Positions 8,238 through 15,963 of a stretch of 64,000 bases of DNA are shown piece by piece; positions within the stretch are counted from its first letter, which is position 1; each line of letters begins with the position of its first letter. The stretch is from a virus, in the IMG/VR virus record IMGVR_UViG_3300037189_024364, positions 1 to 64,000 of that record; one strand, given 5' to 3'. The position numbers and the translations under genes were made by a program. The notes beneath the pieces were generated by a model. That model was not told where the DNA came from, did no database searches, and saw only the letters and a list, made by a program, of their open reading frames with translations.

Positions 8238-8775
8238 TTTTATCAAAAAAATAGAAGGTACCGTTGATCTTGATCAGATTCGTTCTGATCTTCAACGGAT
8301 GTTGTCAATGACATCGTGGGAATCAAATAATCAAATTGGGCTTAGGCATCGAATTAATGCATCAGACCAATGGAAAGACTGCACTGGGTGGATATATGAT
8401 ACCGTTGCCAAAAAGACCTTAGCCGTTGAATCTGATTTTGATCAATGGAACGATCAATGTCCTGATTATACCAGGGGTGTACTGAAAAATCTCTCATCGA
8501 CACTTGGGGTAAAATGGGGCAGGGTTAGATTCATGCGACTAATGCCCAAGACCGGACTAACGATGCATAAGGACGACGGATATAGATATCACCTAGCGAT
8601 CGACACTAACCTTAATGCAATATTTGGCGAATGCTTTGAAAAAAGTTCAATAAGATCAATATGTTATCATTTACCATCTGATGGTCACTGGTACAGGGTC
8701 CATACCGCCAAAGAGCACTTTGTTTTCAACGGCGGATGGACACCTCGAATACATTTGGTAGCTTGCTCTATCTAA
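8230..8775 (+). CDS. 2OG-Fe(II) oxygenase, aspartyl/asparaginyl beta-hydroxylase type
   Basis: The 181-aa protein carries the iron-binding H113-x-D115 (MHKDDGYRYHLAI), with R119-x-H121 just after it, then a distal H163, N167 and the 2OG-binding R173-x-H175 (GGWTPRIHLV). This order (HxD, RxH, H, N, RxH) is that of the Asp/Asn beta-hydroxylase-like double-stranded beta-helix enzymes. The substrate could be an amino acid, a peptide or a protein side chain. It is translationally linked to the methyltransferase and ends convergently, overlapping the Rieske gene by 4 nt. Fold assignment is good; substrate is open. Confidence 0.7.
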   Translation: MSDFIKKIEGTVDLDQIRSDLQRMLSMTSWESNNQIGLRHRINASDQWKDCTGWIYDTVAKKTLAVESDFDQWNDQCPDYTRGVLKNLSSTLGVKWGRVRFMRLMPKTGLTMHKDDGYRYHLAIDTNLNAIFGECFEKSSIRSICYHLPSDGHWYRVHTAKEHFVFNGGWTPRIHLVACSI

Positions 8776-9797
8776 AGATACGTTTGTAACCATTGATGGA
8801 AATGCTGATACCCAGCTTCCTCAATCTTGTGGTTCATTGATTTAAATGGGGTCTTGGTCAATGATAACCCTTCTTGCATCCTAAGCCCGATTTCTTCATC
8901 CTCGTCGGCGGTTGTCATGAACGTATTTTGGAATACCGCAGGAAACTCTGGAAATTTTTCCAACAACCACGTTTCATAATAAAAATCAAGATGGTTAACG
9001 CACTTACCTTGTCCGTCAGGCCATACCGTACTAACAACGATTGATCCCGGATAGTATTCGATCATGATGTTTGGATAGATTCCCAACCATACCGCACCAT
9101 ATATCGCCGAATCGTAGTGACCTGATTTCTGATAAAGCTTATACAACTCCCTATAACCAAGCTCATTTGGCCAATCCCTGTTAAACTTAGCGGTTTGACA
9201 GCTCCAATGCTTGCCAAATATCCAATCAAATGTGTTGCAATCGGTTAAGCTTCGAAGTCCAGGATGATACGGTGCAACATGGTAGAGATCTAGGAAGATT
9301 TCCATGAAAATCTTCCAATCAAATGCGTAGCTTAATCTTGATCCGCTATGCCACTGATAGTCCTGTATATCCAACCATTTGGCAAGATCGCCAAGAGATC
9401 CAATGTCCTCTTGCCAGCTTTGATTTCCGCCAAAAATATGGCTTTGCCATGTGTGTATCGGGTGTTCCTCGAGATCCATTTCGCAGCTTTTTTCAAAACC
9501 CCTAGCGCCGCGTAGCTTTCCGGTTAAGCTCCATGTCCATTTATGTATCGGGCAGGTCATCACCGATCCGATCTGTCCCCTTCCCTTGAGAATGACGGAT
9601 CGTTTGTGAGTACAGACGTTGGCCATGCATCGAGGTTGTTCTCCTCCCAACATGACTATCGAGTGATCGTGATCAGGAACCACATAGCTTCCGGGGGATA
9701 AATCCTGCGTTGTAGTCAACCATGCTGGGAATCTAGAAGGCCATTGTGTGTGGTCTTCTTGTTGATGATAACTACGTGGATCAATGATTAATGACAT
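8772..9797 (-). CDS. Rieske non-heme iron oxygenase, alpha-subunit type
   Basis: The 341-aa protein has a Rieske [2Fe-2S] motif C62-x-H64 ... C82-x2-H85 and, 80 residues on, the mononuclear iron motif E166-x3-D170-x2-H173-x4-H178 (EIFLDLYHVAPYHPG). A C-terminal TTADEDEEIGLRMQEGL segment matches the third iron-ligand region of ring-hydroxylating and choline-monooxygenase-like enzymes. These enzymes insert oxygen into an organic substrate using electrons from a separate reductase; no reductase or ferredoxin gene is seen nearby, so host partners are likely. It is flanked by convergent and divergent 2OG oxygenases. Domain call is strong, substrate unknown. Confidence 0.88.
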   Translation of the reverse strand: MSLIIDPRSYHQQEDHTQWPSRFPAWLTTTQDLSPGSYVVPDHDHSIVMLGGEQPRCMANVCTHKRSVILKGRGQIGSVMTCPIHKWTWSLTGKLRGARGFEKSCEMDLEEHPIHTWQSHIFGGNQSWQEDIGSLGDLAKWLDIQDYQWHSGSRLSYAFDWKIFMEIFLDLYHVAPYHPGLRSLTDCNTFDWIFGKHWSCQTAKFNRDWPNELGYRELYKLYQKSGHYDSAIYGAVWLGIYPNIMIEYYPGSIVVSTVWPDGQGKCVNHLDFYYETWLLEKFPEFPAVFQNTFMTTADEDEEIGLRMQEGLSLTKTPFKSMNHKIEEAGYQHFHQWLQTYL

Positions 9798-9818
9798 CTG
9801 GTTTGACTTATCTGTATG

Positions 9819-9826
9819 TATTTAAT
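9819..9826 (-). promoter_or_regulatory. Possible late promoter core (AATTAAATA region) for the Rieske gene
   Basis: On the minus strand ATTAAATA lies 21 nt before the Rieske ATG, the usual late-core placement, with six to seven matches to TATAAATA. Confidence 0.38.
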
Positions 9827-9880
9827 TATAAACGATGTAGGCAGACATGCCAAAAGTCAACATCAATTTCGGAGAGTAAC

Positions 9881-10630
9881 ATGCATCTTGTCAACGATCA
9901 ACCGTGGGTTGATCTATCAACCCACATAGATATTTCTGCGCTTGAACAGCACCAATCTGCGTTTGCATATGCCATTGCCAAATATCCTGAACAAATTTAT
10001 ACCAGTTTGGTTGGTGTGCAAGCAAATCTATATGATCAAACACAAATTGAGCTTGGTGACTTTGCAAAAGGTTTGGTAGGGGATCCAACCTCAGATGCAA
10101 GACAGATTGCCACGAAGCTGGGAAGCCTTGGTAGATTTTACACCTATTGCAAATACATGCATCCGGTGGTTAGCTTGAACCAAGCGATGTATATCCGTGT
10201 GATGAAACAGGACCATTACAGCACGAAACATCTGCACGATAGTTGCATTGATACCCCCGTTACCAATGATTTCAAATTTCTATTTGAATGGATTGATTCC
10301 CAAAATGTATTTAACGAATACGGTCGTGTGGTGATGTTCATCAACGAACCGGGCGTTAAAACCGTAACACATCGGGATTATCCCAATCCTCGAAGCCATC
10401 GAAACGAATTCATATGGTTAACCTTGAACTCCCTCAAGCGATTCTTCGTGTTAGATAACGACGGTACCAAACACTATACCGATTCTCGGGTGATATATTT
10501 TGATAACGCAAACTGGCACGGTTCAGAACCCTGCCAGTTTGCCAATTGGAGCCTAAGGATCGACGGCGTGTTCTCAGATGACTTTTTAAATCGAACCGGC
10601 CTTTACGATCACTTCAGAGGTAATAGATAA
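9881..10630 (+). CDS. 2OG-Fe(II) oxygenase-like protein
   Basis: Starting at the ATG at 9881, which has GGAGAG just upstream, the 249-aa protein contains H164-x-D166 (VTHRDYPNPRSHRNEF), a distal H213 in a NANWHGSEP segment and R226 in WSLRIDGVF: the facial triad and the 2OG-binding arginine of a double-stranded beta-helix oxygenase. It resembles a group of uncharacterised phage 2OG enzymes. It runs divergently from the Rieske gene and its 3' end overlaps the convergent PP-loop gene by 22 nt. Substrate is not predictable. Confidence 0.66.
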   Translation: MHLVNDQPWVDLSTHIDISALEQHQSAFAYAIAKYPEQIYTSLVGVQANLYDQTQIELGDFAKGLVGDPTSDARQIATKLGSLGRFYTYCKYMHPVVSLNQAMYIRVMKQDHYSTKHLHDSCIDTPVTNDFKFLFEWIDSQNVFNEYGRVVMFINEPGVKTVTHRDYPNPRSHRNEFIWLTLNSLKRFFVLDNDGTKHYTDSRVIYFDNANWHGSEPCQFANWSLRIDGVFSDDFLNRTGLYDHFRGNR

Positions 10631-11688
10631 TCCTTTGATGCAACATATCGATCATTGGGTTCGTCCCAATATATGAAATCGTGTGTATTAGCATACCTGG
10701 TCAATCCGGGTATGCTAGGATACTTGGTCTTCCAGCGTAGATAATAATCGTCGCCATTGATTGAATGTATTAGCTTCTTTGCTGGCAGCTTATAGCTGTA
10801 CCAATCCTTTTCAACCTTTGGTTCATCGGTCATCACCGCCCAGTTTTGAAACTCCTTGGTTTCAAAAAAATGGACCACATTTTTAGCCATGAGATCAACC
10901 ATATCGGGTGTAGGTGCATGGCTAGCTAGCCTGAATTTAACAGCTTGCCACTTTAGCACAAAATTCAACCACCACAGGCAATCATGATTTGACACCATTG
11001 GTCTGGGACTGGTTGCGAAGATCTTGTCCATCATATCACCACATCGATCTCGATCAGCAGGACTGGTGATTTTCTTTAAGAGCCAAAATCTTCCAGTATC
11101 TGCAAAAGGCTTTTGTATAGCATCAAAGTCGCCACTAACATCCATGTAGCTTTTAACCGTTAGGCTACCAAAAATGTTGTCAGCAAATTCACCGGTGATG
11201 CATACATTGTTTGGGTCAGATATATGCGTATGATATCCGTTTGAATTTATGATCCGATGCCCAAACGCTGGCAACAATCGGTCATACCAAAATTTTGGAT
11301 TTTCTTTGATGCTTTCCTCGCTAAACGCCAACAGCAGATTATTTCGATGGCGATGGAAATCCGGATGTGCGATTGCTAATGCCGCTATCAGCGTGCTGTC
11401 GATCCCACCGGAATAGAAGATCACCACGGTCTTGTTGGAGGATAATGCTTGCTGCAATATCGAATCATACCTCGAGTAACATAGTTCCTCGAAGCTTGGC
11501 GGCGATGTCCATTCCGGGAAACTATCTAGGATCTTAACCGACACAGGTGGACAATTAATTGATCCTGTTCGATCCATCAAGCTGATGCTTGGATTAAACA
11601 TCTGTGAAAACGACACCTGCATCGGATCAATCCTTCGAATATCTTGATAAGAATACAGCTTGTTAGGGGTGTAATAAACTAATTCCAT
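10609..11688 (-). CDS. PP-loop ATPase, asparagine-synthase C-domain-like (copy A)
   Basis: The 359-aa protein has the pyrophosphate-loop motif SGGIDST at residues 93-99 after a hydrophobic strand (KTVVIFY), as in the ATP-dependent amide-forming domain of asparagine synthetase and beta-lactam synthetase. No N-terminal glutaminase (Cys-2) domain is present, so the nitrogen or amine donor must be something other than glutamine hydrolysed in cis. It is the last gene of a six-gene minus-strand operon and has AAGGAA before its ATG. It probably adenylates a carboxylate and couples it to an amine; alternatives are tRNA or small-molecule modification. Confidence 0.66.
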   Translation of the reverse strand: MELVYYTPNKLYSYQDIRRIDPMQVSFSQMFNPSISLMDRTGSINCPPVSVKILDSFPEWTSPPSFEELCYSRYDSILQQALSSNKTVVIFYSGGIDSTLIAALAIAHPDFHRHRNNLLLAFSEESIKENPKFWYDRLLPAFGHRIINSNGYHTHISDPNNVCITGEFADNIFGSLTVKSYMDVSGDFDAIQKPFADTGRFWLLKKITSPADRDRCGDMMDKIFATSPRPMVSNHDCLWWLNFVLKWQAVKFRLASHAPTPDMVDLMAKNVVHFFETKEFQNWAVMTDEPKVEKDWYSYKLPAKKLIHSINGDDYYLRWKTKYPSIPGLTRYANTHDFIYWDEPNDRYVASKDYLLPLK

Positions 11689-11698
11689 GGCCGTTCCT

Positions 11699-12328
11699 TT
11701 ACATCAGCATGTTAATAAAGAAGTCTTTGTCGACCTGGGCAGCAAGCGCAAGGAAATCCTCATCAGTCTTGGCGGTCTTGAGTGCATTGAAATGCCGCAG
11801 GCGAAGTCGCTCGATCTTTCGAAGATATTCGTGCCAGTTGGTGTATTTGGCCCAGATCAGTGTTGCTGCTGCCAACACATCCATGTTGGCTTCCTCGGCA
11901 TAATCCTTAACATACCCATCGAGAAAAAATGCGCTATTCTGGTTGTTGATGATGTCCTTGGCTTCCATGGCCTTGGATTCATAAATTTCATACTGCTGGC
12001 TCAGCAACGCTCGGTGTTTGTTGAACGCATGTTCGTATCGACCCCGCATTGCAACCATTTGTTGTATTCGTTTGGTATAAATTCTAGATAGCTGTTTGGT
12101 TTCCTCGCTGCGACCAATGCGTTCAAGATAAACGCTTCTTAGATTATTGAATCGAATTCGATACTCATAGTTGCCTGATTTGATTTCGTTATACTCACCA
12201 TCAGACAATCCATATATCTTTACGATGACGTCGAAATCATGCTCGGCTATGGTTTCTAGCAGTGTTATTTCGTCGTGTGCAGCAATTACAACGTTTTCAA
12301 CGGTAGCTCCTATTGCTATCCAGCGCAT
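11699..12328 (-). CDS. Helical protein of unknown function (possible tail-assembly-chaperone-like)
   Basis: The 209-aa protein is almost wholly helical. I choose the ATG at 12328 because GGAGGA sits five bases upstream; the longer frame would reach further into the desaturase gene. The C-terminal part (AEEANMDVLAAATLIWAKY then LRKIERLRLRHFNALKTA) loosely resembles the helical end of phage tail-fibre/tail assembly chaperones, but I do not recognise the N-terminus. Lying inside an enzyme operon, it might be an accessory subunit. Function is not assigned. Confidence 0.5.
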   Translation of the reverse strand: MRWIAIGATVENVVIAAHDEITLLETIAEHDFDVIVKIYGLSDGEYNEIKSGNYEYRIRFNNLRSVYLERIGRSEETKQLSRIYTKRIQQMVAMRGRYEHAFNKHRALLSQQYEIYESKAMEAKDIINNQNSAFFLDGYVKDYAEEANMDVLAAATLIWAKYTNWHEYLRKIERLRLRHFNALKTAKTDEDFLALAAQVDKDFFINMLM

Positions 12329-13182
12329 GAATTCCTCCATTGTGCCCAAATTTTCTTAGTTTCTGCCCAGGGCGATATGATTGGAACCCATAACATGCAC
12401 GGATCAAATTCCCACCATTTTTTGCTAACGGTGGTACCAAAGTCATAGCTTCTTGGATCAGAATGATGATTATTGTGCCAACCTTGGCCCCAGCCTAGAT
12501 ATCCGAGATACCAAACATTTTGGCTACGATCCTTGGTGTCGAACGGTCGATATCCGGCACCCATGGTGTGACACACGCTGTTTACAAGGCTATCAGTATG
12601 TAAACCAACCATAGCTGGTATGATATAAAACCACAGACAAAACATAGGGTCTATCAGTGCCATCACGACAATTGATCCCCATACCACCATGTTGTAGTTC
12701 TTATGGAACCATATTAACTGCTTATCTCTCAGCAGCTCGACTCCGTATTTGAGGTTAACTGAATCGTGTTTGATTCCAAACATCCAGCCCATGTATGCAT
12801 GCCAGAACCCATTGATTGGGCTGTGTATGTCCTTGTCTTTATCAGAATGTGCGTGATGGTAGCCTCGATGCAACGCGGCCCACCAAATTGGTGATCCCTG
12901 TGCAGCCAAGCATCCGATCCAATATAAGCCTGGTTTCATCCAGGTTCTAACGACGATCGAACGATGGGACACGTGGCGATGCAGCATCACTGCCGTGCCG
13001 AGACCACCAAAAATGGTCCATCCGATTACAAAATACACCAGATAAGTCCACGACCACGCTGTGATGGCTAAAACAATACCAGCTACTAAAAGAAGATGAA
13101 AAGGCAACCAAATTGAAATAATGTATGGGATCTGCCCGGTAACCTTATATGTTTGCCATGTGTATTTGATCCAGTTAATCAT
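12316..13182 (-). CDS. Membrane fatty-acid desaturase (delta-9 acyl desaturase type)
   Basis: The 288-aa protein has all three histidine boxes of acyl-CoA/acyl-lipid desaturases: HRHVSH (68-73), HRGYHH (105-110) and HNNHH (236-240), which hold the di-iron centre. Hydrophobic spans at about residues 20-62, 80-100 and 165-195 fit four membrane crossings, with the His boxes on the cytoplasmic side. The enzyme would introduce a cis double bond into an acyl chain using electrons from a host donor. AGGGGGG precedes the ATG. The gene overlaps its operon neighbours by 8 to 13 nt. A role in changing host membrane fluidity or making a lipid-derived product is inference. Confidence 0.9.
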   Translation of the reverse strand: MINWIKYTWQTYKVTGQIPYIISIWLPFHLLLVAGIVLAITAWSWTYLVYFVIGWTIFGGLGTAVMLHRHVSHRSIVVRTWMKPGLYWIGCLAAQGSPIWWAALHRGYHHAHSDKDKDIHSPINGFWHAYMGWMFGIKHDSVNLKYGVELLRDKQLIWFHKNYNMVVWGSIVVMALIDPMFCLWFYIIPAMVGLHTDSLVNSVCHTMGAGYRPFDTKDRSQNVWYLGYLGWGQGWHNNHHSDPRSYDFGTTVSKKWWEFDPCMLWVPIISPWAETKKIWAQWRNSCAG

Positions 13183-13747
13183 TGTCCCCCCTTTTTAAGA
13201 TATATCGTCGAATGTTTATATCATACGAATACAGTTGATTTCCCATGATAATCCAATGCAATCCGTGGGAAGGCTTGGTACCAGCACTGATGTTAAGCTC
13301 GGCGAAGGTCCAGTAGCGTTTTCTCATGAATCTCATCATTTTCTTGTAAGCAAGCTCCCTGCTAGCAGGGCTTACCACGTAAAATTCGTTAATACCTCGA
13401 CTTTCAAAATCGTCCGTAAGCATTCCAAGCTGTTTTTGCCAGATGGATCCAAACTGTGCGGTTTTAATGCTGCTCAGTGTCCAGCTTAGGACCCAGACCG
13501 GTATGAAATCCATCTTCCTGGTACCGGTAGCAGCAACAAGGCGTTGGTTGTTGTCGAAGATTCCAATAGCGCGGCGATTATATGATCCGGTGATGTCTTC
13601 TGATACGAAAAATGCAGATAGAATGTTTGGGTTGGATACGTTGAGATTGGTGGGATATGATTCCTTGTCGGTTTCATATATGTGTTTAGACAATGCCATA
13701 ACATTATTGGCATCGTTGTGGGTGATCCATCTTATATGGTATTGCAT
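13175..13747 (-). CDS. GNAT-like acyltransferase (copy A)
   Basis: The 190-aa protein has a beta-alpha layout like a GNAT fold: an N-terminal RWITHNDANNVMALSKHIY helix-strand, central strands (RLVAATGTRKMDFIPVW), a helix (LGMLTDDFESRGINEFYVV) and a C-terminal KKMMRFMRKRYW element. No clean acetyl-CoA Q/RxxGxG/A motif is seen, so the call is tentative. It overlaps the PP-loop gene upstream by 16 nt and the desaturase downstream by 8 nt, so it is co-translated with both. Confidence 0.42.
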   Translation of the reverse strand: MQYHIRWITHNDANNVMALSKHIYETDKESYPTNLNVSNPNILSAFFVSEDITGSYNRRAIGIFDNNQRLVAATGTRKMDFIPVWVLSWTLSSIKTAQFGSIWQKQLGMLTDDFESRGINEFYVVSPASRELAYKKMMRFMRKRYWTFAELNISAGTKPSHGLHWIIMGNQLYSYDINIRRYILKRGDND

Positions 13748-14676
13748 GTCATCTCTTCCATGGTTCGTAGATTGGCTTGGAGAGGTATGGCCGAATATTC
13801 AAACGTCCTCGGGCTGCCGGGCATTAATAAACATGTTGCGTTCTCAACGTATTCCCAGATATGCATCATTCTTTCCATGCCATGGCGCTTGTGTCTTTTG
13901 GCCATATTTAATCTTGTCAACTCGAAATATACCTCATTTTTGCTGCTGTTCCAAGATAGCTTTCCGTGAACATCGTTGTTGATTAGAGATTTGATTCGAC
14001 GGCTAGACATGAATGCGATGATGGTACGAGGATCGTATGTGTAGAAATTATTGTATGCCGGAATTCCGGTTTTTTCGACGAATCGATGCCAACAACCGTC
14101 TTGGTCCTCCTTCTTTACGAATTTCCAAATACCCCTGTCACCCCGGCTGATCTCAATCTCATCGATGGTTATCATTGGTGCGGCTAGATTCTCAGCGATC
14201 TTTATCAATAGTTGTTGATAAAACGTGTGTGCTTGGTAGCTAACAGCAATCCGCTTCCAATCTTCAGATAGAAAAAACTCAAGTGGATCAAAATCAACAA
14301 TGATAGGATCCTTGTTAGCTGTTGCACACAATGTAATCGCACCAACAACATCCTCGATGTTGAGATTATTTGAAAATTTTACAATCACTGGACGAAATCT
14401 AACACCGGCTCTAATGAATGATCGAAATGCTAACTCGCTGTCAAGACCGCCACTGAGAAACAGATGGAACTCACCATGATGTTTTCCACCAATTTCTCGG
14501 GCAGAATTCATTAATGAGTCTAGAAATGAAACGGTTGTCTTGCTAATGGCGCCGCCGAGGCTCATGTGCGAGCTTTCATTGGCGAGATTCCTATATATTT
14601 GATTACAATCGTTATTAAACCAATATCGAATATGGTTATTTTTTGATAGTTCAAATTTTGAATACAGATCAGTCAT
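13732..14676 (-). CDS. PP-loop ATPase, asparagine-synthase-like (copy B)
   Basis: The 314-aa protein has the PP-loop motif SGGLDSE at residues 75-81 following FHLFL, again without a glutaminase domain. Apart from this loop it differs clearly from copy A (10.6-11.7 kb), so the pair is not a recent duplication and may perform two different ligations. An internal VIVKFSNNLNIEDV strand-helix and a C-terminal helical region match the overall layout of the asparagine synthetase C-domain. It starts 4 nt inside the upstream GNAT-like gene (ATGA-type overlap). Confidence 0.62.
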   Translation of the reverse strand: MTDLYSKFELSKNNHIRYWFNNDCNQIYRNLANESSHMSLGGAISKTTVSFLDSLMNSAREIGGKHHGEFHLFLSGGLDSELAFRSFIRAGVRFRPVIVKFSNNLNIEDVVGAITLCATANKDPIIVDFDPLEFFLSEDWKRIAVSYQAHTFYQQLLIKIAENLAAPMITIDEIEISRGDRGIWKFVKKEDQDGCWHRFVEKTGIPAYNNFYTYDPRTIIAFMSSRRIKSLINNDVHGKLSWNSSKNEVYFELTRLNMAKRHKRHGMERMMHIWEYVENATCLLMPGSPRTFEYSAIPLQANLRTMEEMTCNTI

Positions 14677-15311
14677 TGGGAATTCAAAATCTCCTGGATG
14701 ATGTTGTCTAGTCCGTGGTTAGCTAGCGGTTTGATCACACACCATTGTTTGGTGTATCTTACGGTTATTGGATTTGGTAATGGTTTGCAATCGTCCCACC
14801 AATTGCTCCAAACCGATCCAATGCCAACGGCTTTTCCATTAGCAGCTCGATTGATGCCATTATATATCCATTTATTGTAATGGTTAAAGGTCAGCAGCAT
14901 GCCTGATAATTGGCGATTTTGGCTCCATCGCAGATTAGCGTCTAACAGATATCTGCTCATCAGCTGTTTTGATCGATGTTGATCATCCAGCCAACATCTA
15001 GCTCCGCCGACTGAAAGCTGGCAATGCAGCTCGCTGAATTCAACGCAGCTGATCCCAATGATTTGACCATTTGCCCGCAACAGTGCGATTTCTCCGACGT
15101 CGCTGGTCCATCGTGCTTTCGACGCGATATTATGCAGCAAACCTGCCGGTGCTTCGTTGGTCATGTTCGACAATGCAACATGGTTGGGAGACTTAGACGT
15201 TTGTAATTCTACAAATCGTACCAAATCATTCCATGTTGATTGTGTGATGTTATCACTTGCTATCTGTTCGCATTCATATATACTTGAGAAGTTTTGATCG
15301 GAGATTTCCAT
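14673..15311 (-). CDS. GNAT-like acyltransferase (copy B)
   Basis: A GNAT-like region runs from a strand (EIALLRANGQIIGISCVEF) through CWLDDQHRSKQLMSRYLLDA to NHYNKWIYNGINR, the pattern of central sheet, pyrophosphate-binding helix and C-terminal element. The start is uncertain: an ATG at 15311 overlaps, on the opposite strand, the well-supported ATG of the divergent oxygenase at 15310 (shared CATG); an alternative ATG at 15353 would extend 14 residues into that gene. Neither has a good ribosome-binding site. It heads the six-gene minus-strand operon. Confidence 0.45.
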   Translation of the reverse strand: MEISDQNFSSIYECEQIASDNITQSTWNDLVRFVELQTSKSPNHVALSNMTNEAPAGLLHNIASKARWTSDVGEIALLRANGQIIGISCVEFSELHCQLSVGGARCWLDDQHRSKQLMSRYLLDANLRWSQNRQLSGMLLTFNHYNKWIYNGINRAANGKAVGIGSVWSNWWDDCKPLPNPITVRYTKQWCVIKPLANHGLDNIIQEILNSQ

Positions 15312-15909
15312 GGATTTTGATGGCTTTGTTAAGCACCTAACAACGATTGACATATCAATTATAGAACCGATTGCTCATCAATGCAACATGATGAACTGGA
15401 TACAAGAGGAATATGCTAGACACGAACCGCCATTAAAGGACGGAAAGTTGGTGGTGTTTCCGTTTCCGATCAAGTCGAGAGATTATCACCTTACCGATGA
15501 TCAACGAACCCTGCTTGAATTGTGCAAACCGGTATGCGATCAAGTGATATCCATGTTTGACAACCATGTGTTTTTACGAGGGGAAGTTGCTACATTGATG
15601 CCAGGGGTTCAGCTGGGATGGCATCGAGATCCAGCATGGTTCCACGAGCACTGCCATAGGATACATGTTCCGGTAAAAACCAATGAAAAATGCCTGCAAC
15701 TATGGAGGGATTTTTCCCAGCATCTAGAACCCGGGCATATCTACGAGATCAATAATCGAACGCAGCACAGCGCGGTGAACAACGGCAATGAAATACGAAC
15801 ACACATAATCCTCGATCTGTGCCATGCAACCACCTGGGATCGATTGATGAAGTCTAATGGGAACCCTGTTGCCCTCACTTGCGATCCAGACCTGTCAAGC
15901 AGCCGGTGA
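15310..15909 (+). CDS. 2OG-Fe(II) oxygenase, aspartyl/asparaginyl beta-hydroxylase type (second)
   Basis: The 199-aa protein contains H105-x-D107 (GWHRDPAWFHEHCHRIHVPV), R117-x-H119, a distal H153 (NRTQHSAVNN) and R163-x-H165 (EIRTHIILDL), the full Asp/Asn beta-hydroxylase motif set. It is the same subfamily as the enzyme at 8.2-8.8 kb but diverged. GGAG lies six bases before the ATG. It is transcribed away from the minus-strand operon and towards the tail tube gene. Confidence 0.72.
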   Translation: MDFDGFVKHLTTIDISIIEPIAHQCNMMNWIQEEYARHEPPLKDGKLVVFPFPIKSRDYHLTDDQRTLLELCKPVCDQVISMFDNHVFLRGEVATLMPGVQLGWHRDPAWFHEHCHRIHVPVKTNEKCLQLWRDFSQHLEPGHIYEINNRTQHSAVNNGNEIRTHIILDLCHATTWDRLMKSNGNPVALTCDPDLSSSR

Positions 15910-15925
15910 TAAAAACACCTCCTGG

Positions 15926-15933
15926 AATAAATA
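15926..15933 (+). promoter_or_regulatory. Late promoter core (AATAAATA) for gp19
   Basis: AATAAATA (seven of eight late-consensus bases) lies 30 nt before the tail tube ATG. Confidence 0.65.
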
Positions 15934-15963
15934 ACTTACAACATACACACGGAGGTTAATACC

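Noticed and set aside
11687-12091. Plus-strand open frame opposite the helical minus-strand gene
   Set aside because: Antisense shadow; the minus-strand frame has GGAGGA and sits in a tight operon.
13443-13982. Plus-strand open frame of about 180 codons across the GNAT/PP-loop junction
   Set aside because: Cys/Trp/Arg-rich composition without motifs; overlaps two well-supported genes on the other strand.
10609-14676. The two PP-loop genes as a recent tandem duplication
   Set aside because: Outside the PP-loop the proteins show no obvious similarity in length, termini or internal motifs.
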